DNA from: CAXBCP01 sp038120765
GTDB taxonomy: Bacteria; Pseudomonadota; Alphaproteobacteria; MPNO01; UBA830
Direction of reading: 5' to 3'
Length of the DNA stretch: 5,671 bases
Assembly: GCA_038120765.1 (NCBI GenBank)
Contig: JAYOMI010000158.1
Location: 1 to 5,671, forward strand
A program made the position numbers and the translations under genes. This document shows, piece after piece, positions 1-5,278 of this stretch. The number at the start of each line of letters is the position of its first letter. Positions within the stretch are counted from its first letter, which is position 1. The notes beneath the pieces were generated by a model. It did not search any database. It saw only the letters and a list, made by a program, of their open reading frames with translations, and was not told the DNA's origin.

Positions 1-857
1 CTCTCATACGAATCGACGGTGGCAACCTCCTCGTAGCTTGCCGCCGCTTCGTCGACGATTTTCAGGACGTCGGCCGGCAGTTCCTTGCGGGTGCTCATAT
101 TCATCGTCAGGACAGTCTGCGCCTGGGCGCCGAGATTCACGATCTTGAAGTGCGGTGCCGGCTCATGGAATTTGAAGCCGTAATACACACCCGGGAACAT
201 GATGAACCCGGACGCAACACCTGTCGCCAGCGCGTTATACGCCGTCGGCAGGCTGGTCGTCACCGGGATCGCGCCGTACCGTTCAACCCATGGCAGGTTG
301 GGGCCCGCCGCAATGATTTTCTTGCCCTTGAGATCGCTGACATCGTTCCAGGCAAACTTGGTACCGAGGCCGTAATTATCGAACCCGCTCAGCGCGATCA
401 GTGTCTGCTTATACTTCTTGTCGAGCATGTCATAGAGTTCCGGATGCTCGGCCATGACACGGCGCTTGACCGCGACCTGCTTGCGGATGTCACCCGTCGT
501 AAACGGCGTGAAGTAATCGAAGTTCATCGGCAGCATTTTGGCGCTCTCGAAACAGACGCACCATCCGCCGATATCGAGCAGCCCCTTTTCCACGGCCTCA
601 AGGGTCTCATGCACCTTGGCGATCTTGCCCGCGTAGGCATGAATGAAGCGGACCTTGTGCTTGGTTTCCGCCGCCACGCGCTTCGTGACCATGTCCGCAA
701 AATGGTGTTCCATATTGCGGACATAGGCGACCGGCTTGCTCGGGTGGCCGGACCCCATGCGAAGAACATAGGTTTTGGCGTCTGCTGTCGACCCGAAGGC
801 AAGAGAGCCCGCGAGGATGGCGGCAACGGCCGCCGTTACTTTTGACGTATGTTTCAT
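1..857 (-). CDS. dctP: TRAP transporter solute-binding protein, DctP family (C-terminus cut by window edge)
   Basis: Periplasmic binding protein that captures the substrate and delivers it to the DctQM permease. The reading frame is open from the ATG at 857 to the left edge (285 codons), so roughly 40-60 C-terminal residues are probably missing. A GGGAGA ribosome site lies just upstream. Residues 1-27 form a Sec signal peptide: Lys/His N-terminus, an Ala-rich core at about 9-21, and probable cleavage after A-D-A27. Family marks are EAVEKGLLDIG (87-97), DLKGKK (175-180), and PTAYNALATGVASGF (204-218). Odd point: the Arg that normally follows LKGxKI in DctP/SiaP proteins and binds the substrate carboxylate is Ile182 here (KKIIAAGPNLPW). 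This fits a divergent DctP subfamily I recall with an AAGPNLPW motif, whose substrates are not well defined. It is the third gene of a Q-M-P set, 77 bp after dctM. The family is sure; the substrate is unknown. Confidence 0.93.
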   Translation of the reverse strand, partial: MKHTSKVTAAVAAILAGSLAFGSTADAKTYVLRMGSGHPSKPVAYVRNMEHHFADMVTKRVAAETKHKVRFIHAYAGKIAKVHETLEAVEKGLLDIGGWCVCFESAKMLPMNFDYFTPFTTGDIRKQVAVKRRVMAEHPELYDMLDKKYKQTLIALSGFDNYGLGTKFAWNDVSDLKGKKIIAAGPNLPWVERYGAIPVTTSLPTAYNALATGVASGFIMFPGVYYGFKFHEPAPHFKIVNLGAQAQTVLTMNMSTRKELPADVLKIVDEAAASYEEVATVDSYE

Positions 858-934
858 AAGAAATCTCCCTTATCGGTTGATTAAGTCAATGTTCTTGGTT
901 CCTCTAAAGTCTGTCGTCTATGTGCCATCCTTCG

Positions 935-2224
935 TCATACGAACTGCGGCAACCAGTTCGCAATCTGCGGAAACGCCCAGATCAACCCGGCAGTTACCAG
1001 CATGAGAATCCAGTAAGGGATCGATCCCCTGAATATTTCGGATAGCTGCACCCCGGAATCTGGAACAGCTCCCTTCACGACGTACACCACAAGCCCGAAG
1101 GGCGGCGTCAGCAGCCCCGCTTCAATGAGCAGAATGCCGAAGATCGCAAAGGCCAGCGGATCCATCCCGACATCCAGCAGGGAAAACAACGGCACGGTCA
1201 GAAGGATGATCGAGATTGAATCCAGGATCATGCCGAGCACAATCCAGATCACCACCATCATAACAATGACCAGCGCGCCCTCGCCCACCGCATCCTTGAT
1301 CAGGGTGTCGATATCGGCAAGCGACAGGAAGCGCGCATACATCCCCGCCGTCACCAGCAGGATCATGATCGGCGCAGAGGTCTTGCCCGCATCGATAATC
1401 GCCTCGATGAGTCCCTGTACCCGCAGACCTTTTACGATCGCCAGCACCATGGCCGCGAGGGCCCCGATACCCGCGGCTTCGGTCGCGGTGAAGGCACCGC
1501 CCCATATCCCCCCCATGACGATCGCGATAATCATGACCACGCCGACGGTGGATACAATTTCCCCCGTCGTGATGGGAGACAGCTCTTCCTTGGGAATTTC
1601 GGGCGCCAGTCCGGGATTGAGCTTCACCGCGCCAATCGTGTAGGCGACATAAAACAAAGACAGCAATATTCCCGGCACGACGCCGGCGACAAAAAGCTTG
1701 CCGATCGACTGCTCGGTAATAATGCCCCAGACAATCAGCAGGACGCTCGGCGGGATAAGCATGCCGAGACAGGCGGAACCTGCGATCGATCCAAGGGCGA
1801 ATTCCCGCTTGTACCTGAACCGCATCATTTCGGGATAGGCGATACGGCTGAAGGCGGCAGCGGACGCGATCGATGTTCCGGTGACGGCGGCGAAGGCAGC
1901 GTTGCCGGTGACCGTCGCTACCGCAAGTCGTCCCGGAATGCCGCCGAGGCACCGATTGATGACTTTATAGAGGTCGCCGGCCGCCCCGCATTTTGCGACG
2001 AAATCCCCCATCAGAACGAATAACGGAATCGTCGCGAAAACATAATTTCGGACCAGTTCATACGCGGCGCCGCCCACCTGGGCGGACGCCAGATACCAGT
2101 CTTCGAATATGAAATAGGTACCGACCATCGCCGTGATGCCGAGCGCCAGCGCGATATGCACCCCGGCGAATATGGCAACCAGCATCCCGGCAAGCGAGAG
2201 CACCATAAGTGTGTTCAGTTCCAT
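935..2224 (-). CDS. dctM: TRAP transporter large permease, DctM family
   Basis: Inner-membrane permease that carries the translocation pathway of the TRAP transporter and works with DctQ and the DctP protein. The product is 429 aa, the usual DctM length, and is almost entirely hydrophobic with about a dozen likely membrane segments. Family motifs occur in order: IPLFVLMGDF (66-75), the GxSxA-like TGTSIASAAA segment (115-124), YPEM (130-133), LGMLIPPSVLL (153-163), FVAGVVPGIL (178-187), GGAFTATEAAGIGA (242-255) and LLTPPFGLVVYVVKG (371-385). The frame is open upstream to an ATG at 2323. That start would overlap dctQ by 47 bp and add 33 polar residues unlike the family, so the ATG at 2224 (MELNTLMVLSLAG) is chosen. 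Its ribosome site is weak (GGGG about 9 bases upstream), so translation may depend on coupling to dctQ. The gene ends in TGA, with 52 bp to dctQ and 77 bp to dctP. Confidence 0.95.
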   Translation of the reverse strand: MELNTLMVLSLAGMLVAIFAGVHIALALGITAMVGTYFIFEDWYLASAQVGGAAYELVRNYVFATIPLFVLMGDFVAKCGAAGDLYKVINRCLGGIPGRLAVATVTGNAAFAAVTGTSIASAAAFSRIAYPEMMRFRYKREFALGSIAGSACLGMLIPPSVLLIVWGIITEQSIGKLFVAGVVPGILLSLFYVAYTIGAVKLNPGLAPEIPKEELSPITTGEIVSTVGVVMIIAIVMGGIWGGAFTATEAAGIGALAAMVLAIVKGLRVQGLIEAIIDAGKTSAPIMILLVTAGMYARFLSLADIDTLIKDAVGEGALVIVMMVVIWIVLGMILDSISIILLTVPLFSLLDVGMDPLAFAIFGILLIEAGLLTPPFGLVVYVVKGAVPDSGVQLSEIFRGSIPYWILMLVTAGLIWAFPQIANWLPQFV

Positions 2225-2276
2225 CTGGGTGCCCCGAAAGTCATGCTGCTCGTCCGCTTTTCCGTGAATGTCATGG

Positions 2277-2795
2277 CTATTCCGTGCCCCCGGAACCAAT
2301 TCCCTGCGCGCCGGGAGTGACATCCTTGCCGACAGCCGCCCGCATCAGATGGGCGAAATAGATTAAAGTGATGAAGATCGCCGAGGCGATAATGATCGTC
2401 CTGACCGGATACACCGGCACTTCAAGCGCGCCGATCCCCTGATACTCGCCAATCTCCCAGCCGTTGATCATGTCCGTCCAGCCACCGACGGCGATCCCGA
2501 TCATCAGCATCATACCCATCAGGTAGGAAACGGCGTTCACGATATGCCGCCAACGCTTGTTGAGATGATCGTAGGTTATGGTCGTGCGAAGCATGCTCCC
2601 GGTAAGGATCGCGAGCGGCACCTGCAGGAAGACGATTGCGGGGACCGAGTTGGTGACGATCTCGTCACCGCCGAGAAAGGCGGAGAATAGCCCGCGGCCG
2701 ACGACCTCGATGAAGATGATCACCGCGAGCAACATCAGCCATGCCGCCGCGATATAGTTCAATGCCGAGCATATGCGTTCCAGCACACGAAACAT
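2277..2795 (-). CDS. dctQ: TRAP transporter small permease, DctQ family
   Basis: Small membrane subunit that pairs with DctM. The product is 172 aa with four predicted membrane helices at about 14-33, 48-68, 86-106 and 131-152, the standard DctQ topology. Typical features are the acidic/Arg end of helix 1 (IFIEVVGRGLF, 27-37), the negatively charged GGDEIVTN segment before helix 2, and LRTTITYDHL (69-78), which corresponds to the family's 'G-hirvdll' region. The C-terminus after 155 is a polar, Gly-rich tail. A strong ribosome site (AGGAGGGG) lies 7 bases before the ATG, the best Shine-Dalgarno on this strand. This suggests that the transporter section can be translated well independently of the upstream enzymes. 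It is preceded by a 141-bp AT-rich spacer after the glutathione transferase gene and followed by dctM. The sequence is divergent, as usual for DctQ, but size, topology and place make the call secure. Confidence 0.92.
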   Translation of the reverse strand: MFRVLERICSALNYIAAAWLMLLAVIIFIEVVGRGLFSAFLGGDEIVTNSVPAIVFLQVPLAILTGSMLRTTITYDHLNKRWRHIVNAVSYLMGMMLMIGIAVGGWTDMINGWEIGEYQGIGALEVPVYPVRTIIIASAIFITLIYFAHLMRAAVGKDVTPGAQGIGSGGTE

Positions 2796-2936
2796 GGCGT
2801 TTCCCCTCCTGTAAGCGGGCAGGTTTCGTTTGTCTGAACCTGCGTTCGGCTTCGTATCGGCCGGAAGACATTAATCGACGGGCGACTTCCGTTTCGACAA
2901 TTTAAATTATCGGTTGCTAATTTATAACGCAACCCG
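2796..2936 (-). promoter_or_regulatory. AT-rich spacer before dctQ, possible internal promoter for the TRAP genes
   Basis: The 141-bp gap between the glutathione transferase stop and dctQ contains an AT-rich block (2896-2928) in otherwise GC-rich DNA. Read on the minus strand it offers GATAAT (5 of 6 to the -10 consensus) and TATAAA (5 of 6), with only a poor TTGCGT -35 about 15 bases before GATAAT. The block also includes the imperfect 16-bp palindrome GACAATTTAAATTATC (2896-2911), whose central ten bases are perfect. Separate control of the transporter from the VOC-GST pair is plausible but not shown. Confidence 0.35.
2912..2934 (-). repeat. Inverted repeat GGTTGC-N11-GCAACC just after the GST stop
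   Basis: Perfect 6-bp arms (2912-2917 and 2929-2934) flank an AT-rich 11-base loop and begin two bases after the glutathione transferase TAA. As RNA this is a short, modest hairpin. It is not followed by a clear U-run, so it is weak as an intrinsic terminator. It could lower transcript passage into dctQMP, protect a 3' end, or act as a DNA operator over the proposed internal promoter. Confidence 0.35.
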
Positions 2937-3569
2937 TTACGGCATCGGTATCTCCTGATCGTTCTCGGGAACGTTCCAGCCCCGACGGGTCGCCGGGCGG
3001 TCGAGAATTTCGAGATACCAGCGCCGAACGTTCGGAAAATCATTGAGATTTACCGTCTGCCAGTCGAACCGGGCGACCCATGGCCAGACCGCCATATCGG
3101 CGATGGTATATTCATTACAGGCAAGGAAACCGGTTTTGCCCAGCCTCTCGTTCATCACCCCGTACAGGCGCCGGGTCTCCCTCAGGTAGCGCTCCTCGGC
3201 ATATGGTGCGACACCGGGATTGTACTTTGTAAAGTGATGACACTGGCCGAACATCGGGCCGACGCCGCCCATCTGGAACATCAACCACTCGACGGTCGAC
3301 CACTTGTCATCGGGATCCTGCGGCCAGAATTTTCCCGATTTATCGGCGAGGTACATCAAAATCGCGCCGGATTCCATGAGCGACTTGCCGTTGTCGTTGT
3401 CGAGAATGGCGGGGATCTTGTTATTGGGGCTGATTTTCAGAAAGTCAGGCGCGAACTGTTCGTCCTTCCCGATATTGACGGCATGGGTTGTGTATTCCAG
3501 TCCACATTCTTCAAGCATCAGGGACACTTTGCGCCCGTTCGGCGTAAACCAGGTGTAGAGATCTATCAA
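2937..3569 (-). CDS. Nu-class (YfcG/Ure2p-like) glutathione S-transferase family protein
   Basis: Cytosolic two-domain thiol-transfer protein. The N-terminal thioredoxin fold has TPNG (residues 9-12 from the TTG start), KIPA with the cis-proline, and ESGAILMYLADKSGKF. The helical C-terminal domain has the hallmark WLMFQMGGVGPMFGQ-HHF and the N-capping/hydrophobic staple region TIADMAVWPW. Thr9 and Asn11 match the YfcG residues that bind glutathione; Nu-class enzymes bind two GSH or GSSG and reduce disulfides. Start choice: the frame opens at a GTG (3578), but its only ribosome site, AAGGGAG, runs directly into that GTG. The TTG at 3569 has the same site 8 bases upstream and gives MIDLYTW, matching the YfcG N-terminus as I recall it. 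Length from TTG is 210 aa. There is no zeta-class SxxC motif, so a classical maleylpyruvate isomerase is unlikely. It follows the VOC gene by 60 bp; a glutathione-dependent step in the same pathway is inference. Confidence 0.9.
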   Translation of the reverse strand: MIDLYTWFTPNGRKVSLMLEECGLEYTTHAVNIGKDEQFAPDFLKISPNNKIPAILDNDNGKSLMESGAILMYLADKSGKFWPQDPDDKWSTVEWLMFQMGGVGPMFGQCHHFTKYNPGVAPYAEERYLRETRRLYGVMNERLGKTGFLACNEYTIADMAVWPWVARFDWQTVNLNDFPNVRRWYLEILDRPATRRGWNVPENDQEIPMP

Positions 3570-3629
3570 TTTAGCCACTCCCTTTTTGGATCTTGTTTTT
3601 CAGTTCGCGCTTATGCCCGGCCGCAAAAA

Positions 3630-4088
3630 TCAGCCCGGCAGATCGGACGCCATAATATCGGCCTGGATATCTCTCGCTTCCTGGTTGGCGAAATTGAGTT
3701 CGACCTTCACCCCGTTCGGATCCATCAGGAAGAGCTGAAACAGTCCCTGATCGTCCACCTGGCGTCGGGTGTACTCGATTCCTCTCGCATCGAGATGTGC
3801 CATCATCTCTTTCAGGCCGGTCGCGCGGAACGCGACATGATCCACGACACCTGACCCGCTGGTCGCCGTCGATTGCTGGCCCAGATATTTCAATCGGTTC
3901 TCGGAGACATTCGCGCCCCCCTCGGCGAGATGCAAAACCGGCTCGTCGCCGAGATACATCCAGTGTACCGGCATCTTGAAGTCAGGATGCGGCCCGGAAA
4001 CCATGCCCAGCACGTCCGCATACCAGTCCCGGGTCCCGTCCAGATCTTCCGTCTGGATCAGAAAATGTTCCAAATGGGTAAGCGGCAT
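3630..4088 (-). CDS. VOC (glyoxalase/extradiol dioxygenase superfamily) metalloenzyme
   Basis: Small 152-residue protein with the paired beta-alpha-beta-beta-beta modules of the vicinal oxygen chelate fold. Module 1 is HLEHFLIQTEDL...WYADVLGM, ending in WMYLGDEPVLHLAEG. Module 2 is GVVDHVAFRATGLKEM, ending in DPNGVKVELNF. Predicted metal ligands are His8, His53, His84 and Glu130, at the positions of E. coli glyoxalase I His5, Glu56, His74 and Glu122. The second ligand is thus His rather than Glu, so the protein is not a plain glyoxalase I. VOC members act as dioxygenases, epimerases, lyases or glutathione transferases, and the sequence does not decide between these. ATG at 4088 has a GAGGGA ribosome site 4-5 bases upstream. 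It is the first gene of the minus-strand group, divergent from the DUF1330 gene. It ends in TGA about 60 bp before the glutathione transferase, so co-transcription is likely. Confidence 0.88.
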   Translation of the reverse strand: MPLTHLEHFLIQTEDLDGTRDWYADVLGMVSGPHPDFKMPVHWMYLGDEPVLHLAEGGANVSENRLKYLGQQSTATSGSGVVDHVAFRATGLKEMMAHLDARGIEYTRRQVDDQGLFQLFLMDPNGVKVELNFANQEARDIQADIMASDLPG

Positions 4089-4244
4089 CTTTCCCTCATC
4101 TGTTTATTCCCTATCAGCCTAGCGTATATTACCTGTATGCAAAATGTCTGATATGCCGGCATCGGCGTCTGGGGAAATTAGTGCCTCTCAACCGGAAAGA
4201 GATCGGCTATACCTCGGACATAATCATAAAAGGGGATGATAAAC
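4089..4244. promoter_or_regulatory. Divergent intergenic region with likely back-to-back promoters
   Basis: This is the only divergent gap in the window, so transcription of both gene groups must start in or near it. On the minus strand, a possible sigma70-type promoter is CAGACA (-35, 4150-4145), a 16-base spacer and TATACG (-10, 4128-4123), about 35 bases before the VOC start. On the plus strand, CATAAT (4219-4224) or TATACC (4208-4213) could be -10 elements, but neither has a convincing -35. The stretch also holds a perfect 10-bp palindrome (4153-4162) and two TATGC copies 16 bp apart (4136, 4152), possible regulator contacts. Promoter presence is inferred from layout; the exact boxes are weak matches. 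Confidence 0.45.
4153..4162. repeat. Perfect 10-bp palindrome ATGCCGGCAT, candidate operator half-site pair
   Basis: ATGCCGGCAT reads the same on both strands and lies near the middle of the divergent spacer, just upstream of the proposed minus-strand -35 box. A short palindrome between divergent catabolic genes is a usual place for a dimeric regulator. Ten bases could also occur by chance, and no regulator gene is present in the window to pair with it. Confidence 0.25.
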
Positions 4245-4559
4245 ATGACGGCCTACTGGCTGGCGCGCGCCAAGATCAACGACTATGACGAGTACATGAA
4301 ATACGCGACGAAAGTTCCGGCTATCCTTGAAAAATTCAACGGCAGGATTCTGACCCGTGGCGGCAACAGCAAAACCCTTGAAGGCAGGGATTATTTCGAG
4401 CGCTTCGTCGTCATTGAATTCCCGTCGATGGCGGAAGCGGAAGCCTGCTTCAATTCCAATGAATACAAGTCCGCGGCCGCTTTCAGACGCCGGAACGNNN
4501 NNNNNNNGCATAATCTTCTCCGCGAACTCACATACCCGCACACAAAGGAACCGAAATGA
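4245..4559 (+). CDS. DUF1330 family protein, C-terminal part broken by an assembly gap
   Basis: Small protein of the DUF1330 family, which has a dimeric alpha-beta barrel (ferredoxin-like) fold; no reaction is established for the family. Residues 1-84 (to 4496) are clear: MTAYWLARAKI, an amphipathic DYDEYMKYATKVPAILEKFNGRIL, LTRGG at 36-40, then FVVIEFPSMAEAEACFNSNEY with the conserved strand-helix. The start is the ATG at 4245, with AGGGG 9 bases upstream; the in-frame ATG at 4236 directly abuts that site and is rejected. Ten Ns begin at 4498. Read literally, the frame continues to TGA at 4559, overlapping the next ATG as ATGA, but that tail (HNLLRELTYPHTKEPK) is unlike the family. If the true gap is 2 modulo 3 in length, the frame instead ends Ala-TAA at 4513; a gap near 38 bases would then give the usual length of about 98 residues. 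The end coordinate is therefore provisional. Confidence 0.82.
   Translation: MTAYWLARAKINDYDEYMKYATKVPAILEKFNGRILTRGGNSKTLEGRDYFERFVVIEFPSMAEAEACFNSNEYKSAAAFRRRNXXXXHNLLRELTYPHTKEPK
4498..4507. other. Assembly gap (10 Ns)
   Basis: Ten consecutive undetermined bases lie inside the DUF1330 reading frame. A run of exactly ten is commonly a placeholder for a gap of unknown size, so distance and reading frame across it should not be trusted. The DUF1330 C-terminus and possibly a few dozen bases are missing. Confidence 0.97.
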
Positions 4560-5245
4560 CGAAATACGCCGTTGCCCCCATGGAATTGCCCACCGTTGCA
4601 GTCGCCGGTACGGACGAGGTTTTTCCCGTCCGCCGGATATACTGCGTCGGCAGAAACTATGCCGAACATGCCCGGGAAATGGGGTCGGACCCGGATCGCG
4701 ATCCGCCGTTTTTCTTTATGAAGCCGAACAACACGATTATTCCCGACGGCGCGGATTTCCCGTACCCCTCCCAGTCGGAAAACGTTCACTACGAAATGGA
4801 ACTCGTGGTCGCTATCGGAACAGGCGGCAGGAACATTCCCCAGGACAAAGCCAACGACCACATTTTCGGCTATGCCTGCGGCCTCGATATGACGCGGCGC
4901 GACCTCCAGATCGCCATGCGTGAAAAAGGCCGTCCGTGGGAAGTCGGCAAGGCCTTCGACGATTCCGCGCCCTGCGCCGAAATCCAGCCCGCCGCAAAGA
5001 TCGGGCACCCCTCGACCGGCGCCATCTGGCTGAAGGTCAATGGAGAGATCAAACAGACGGCCGACATCGCCGACCTTATCTGGAACGTGCCGGAAACGAT
5101 CGAATATCTCTCCGGTCTCTTCGAACTCCAGCCGGGCGACCTGATCTACACCGGCACACCCGCAGGTGTCGGCCCCATTGTCGCGGGCGACCTCATGGAA
5201 GGCCATATCGACGGTGTTGGCGACATCACCATCAAGGTCGTCTGA
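4556..5245 (+). CDS. Fumarylacetoacetate hydrolase (FAH) family protein, probable fumarylpyruvate hydrolase
   Basis: Cytosolic metal-dependent C-C hydrolase of 229 residues, the size of the short FAH-fold enzymes (NagK, FAHD1). The fold is complete: RRIYCVGRNYAEHAREMG (26-43), FFFMKPNNTIIPDG (52-65), HYEMELVVAIG (78-88), GYACGLDMTRRDLQ (105-118), GRPWEVGKAFDDSAP (125-139), LKVNGEIKQ (159-167), and GDLIYTGTPAGVGP (194-207). Predicted metal ligands are Glu80, Glu82 and Asp111. His38/Glu41 match the His-x-x-Glu lid dyad of human FAHD1, and Lys132 the conserved active-site lysine. The RRIYCVGRNYAEHAREMGSD and RPWEVGKAFD stretches look most like fumarylpyruvate hydrolases, which split fumarylpyruvate to fumarate and pyruvate in the gentisate pathway. 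Acylpyruvase or oxaloacetate decarboxylase activity, as in FAHD1, remains possible. AAGGA lies 6 bases before the ATG. It is followed after 33 bp by the YCII gene, so the two are probably co-transcribed. Confidence 0.93.
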   Translation: MTKYAVAPMELPTVAVAGTDEVFPVRRIYCVGRNYAEHAREMGSDPDRDPPFFFMKPNNTIIPDGADFPYPSQSENVHYEMELVVAIGTGGRNIPQDKANDHIFGYACGLDMTRRDLQIAMREKGRPWEVGKAFDDSAPCAEIQPAAKIGHPSTGAIWLKVNGEIKQTADIADLIWNVPETIEYLSGLFELQPGDLIYTGTPAGVGPIVAGDLMEGHIDGVGDITIKVV

Positions 5246-5278
5246 AATTAACAAAACAAACAGGAAGGAGACGAATAC

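Noticed and set aside
150..845. 231-residue open frame on the plus strand
   Set aside because: It is antisense to dctP, whose signal peptide and DctP motifs are unmistakable; the plus-strand product is Arg/His-rich and without recognisable domains.
858..934. Terminator or promoter between dctM and dctP
   Set aside because: The 77-bp spacer contains only a short TTGA/TCAA repeat near 877-889 and the dctP ribosome site; there is no stable stem with a U-run and no convincing promoter boxes.
1122..1952. 276-residue minus-strand frame inside dctM
   Set aside because: It is an out-of-frame reading of dctM, very rich in Arg, with none of the membrane character of the true product.
2225..2323. Upstream ATG start for dctM adding 33 residues
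   Set aside because: The extension is polar, overlaps the dctQ end, and precedes the usual DctM N-terminus (MELNTLMVLSL); homologous DctM proteins are about 425-430 aa.
2937..3569. Zeta-class maleylpyruvate/maleylacetoacetate isomerase identity for the GST
   Set aside because: The tempting pairing with fumarylpyruvate hydrolase is not supported by sequence: the N-terminus has the Nu-class TPNG motif rather than the zeta SSCxWRVRIAL motif, and the C-terminal domain has GGVGPMFGQ-HHF.
3234..3854. 206-residue plus-strand frame over the GST and VOC genes
   Set aside because: It spans two well-supported minus-strand genes and the gap between them, and lacks recognisable motifs.
4236..4244. Earlier ATG for the DUF1330 gene
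   Set aside because: It directly abuts the AGGGG ribosome site, while the ATG at 4245 has a proper 9-base spacing and the family's typical N-terminus.
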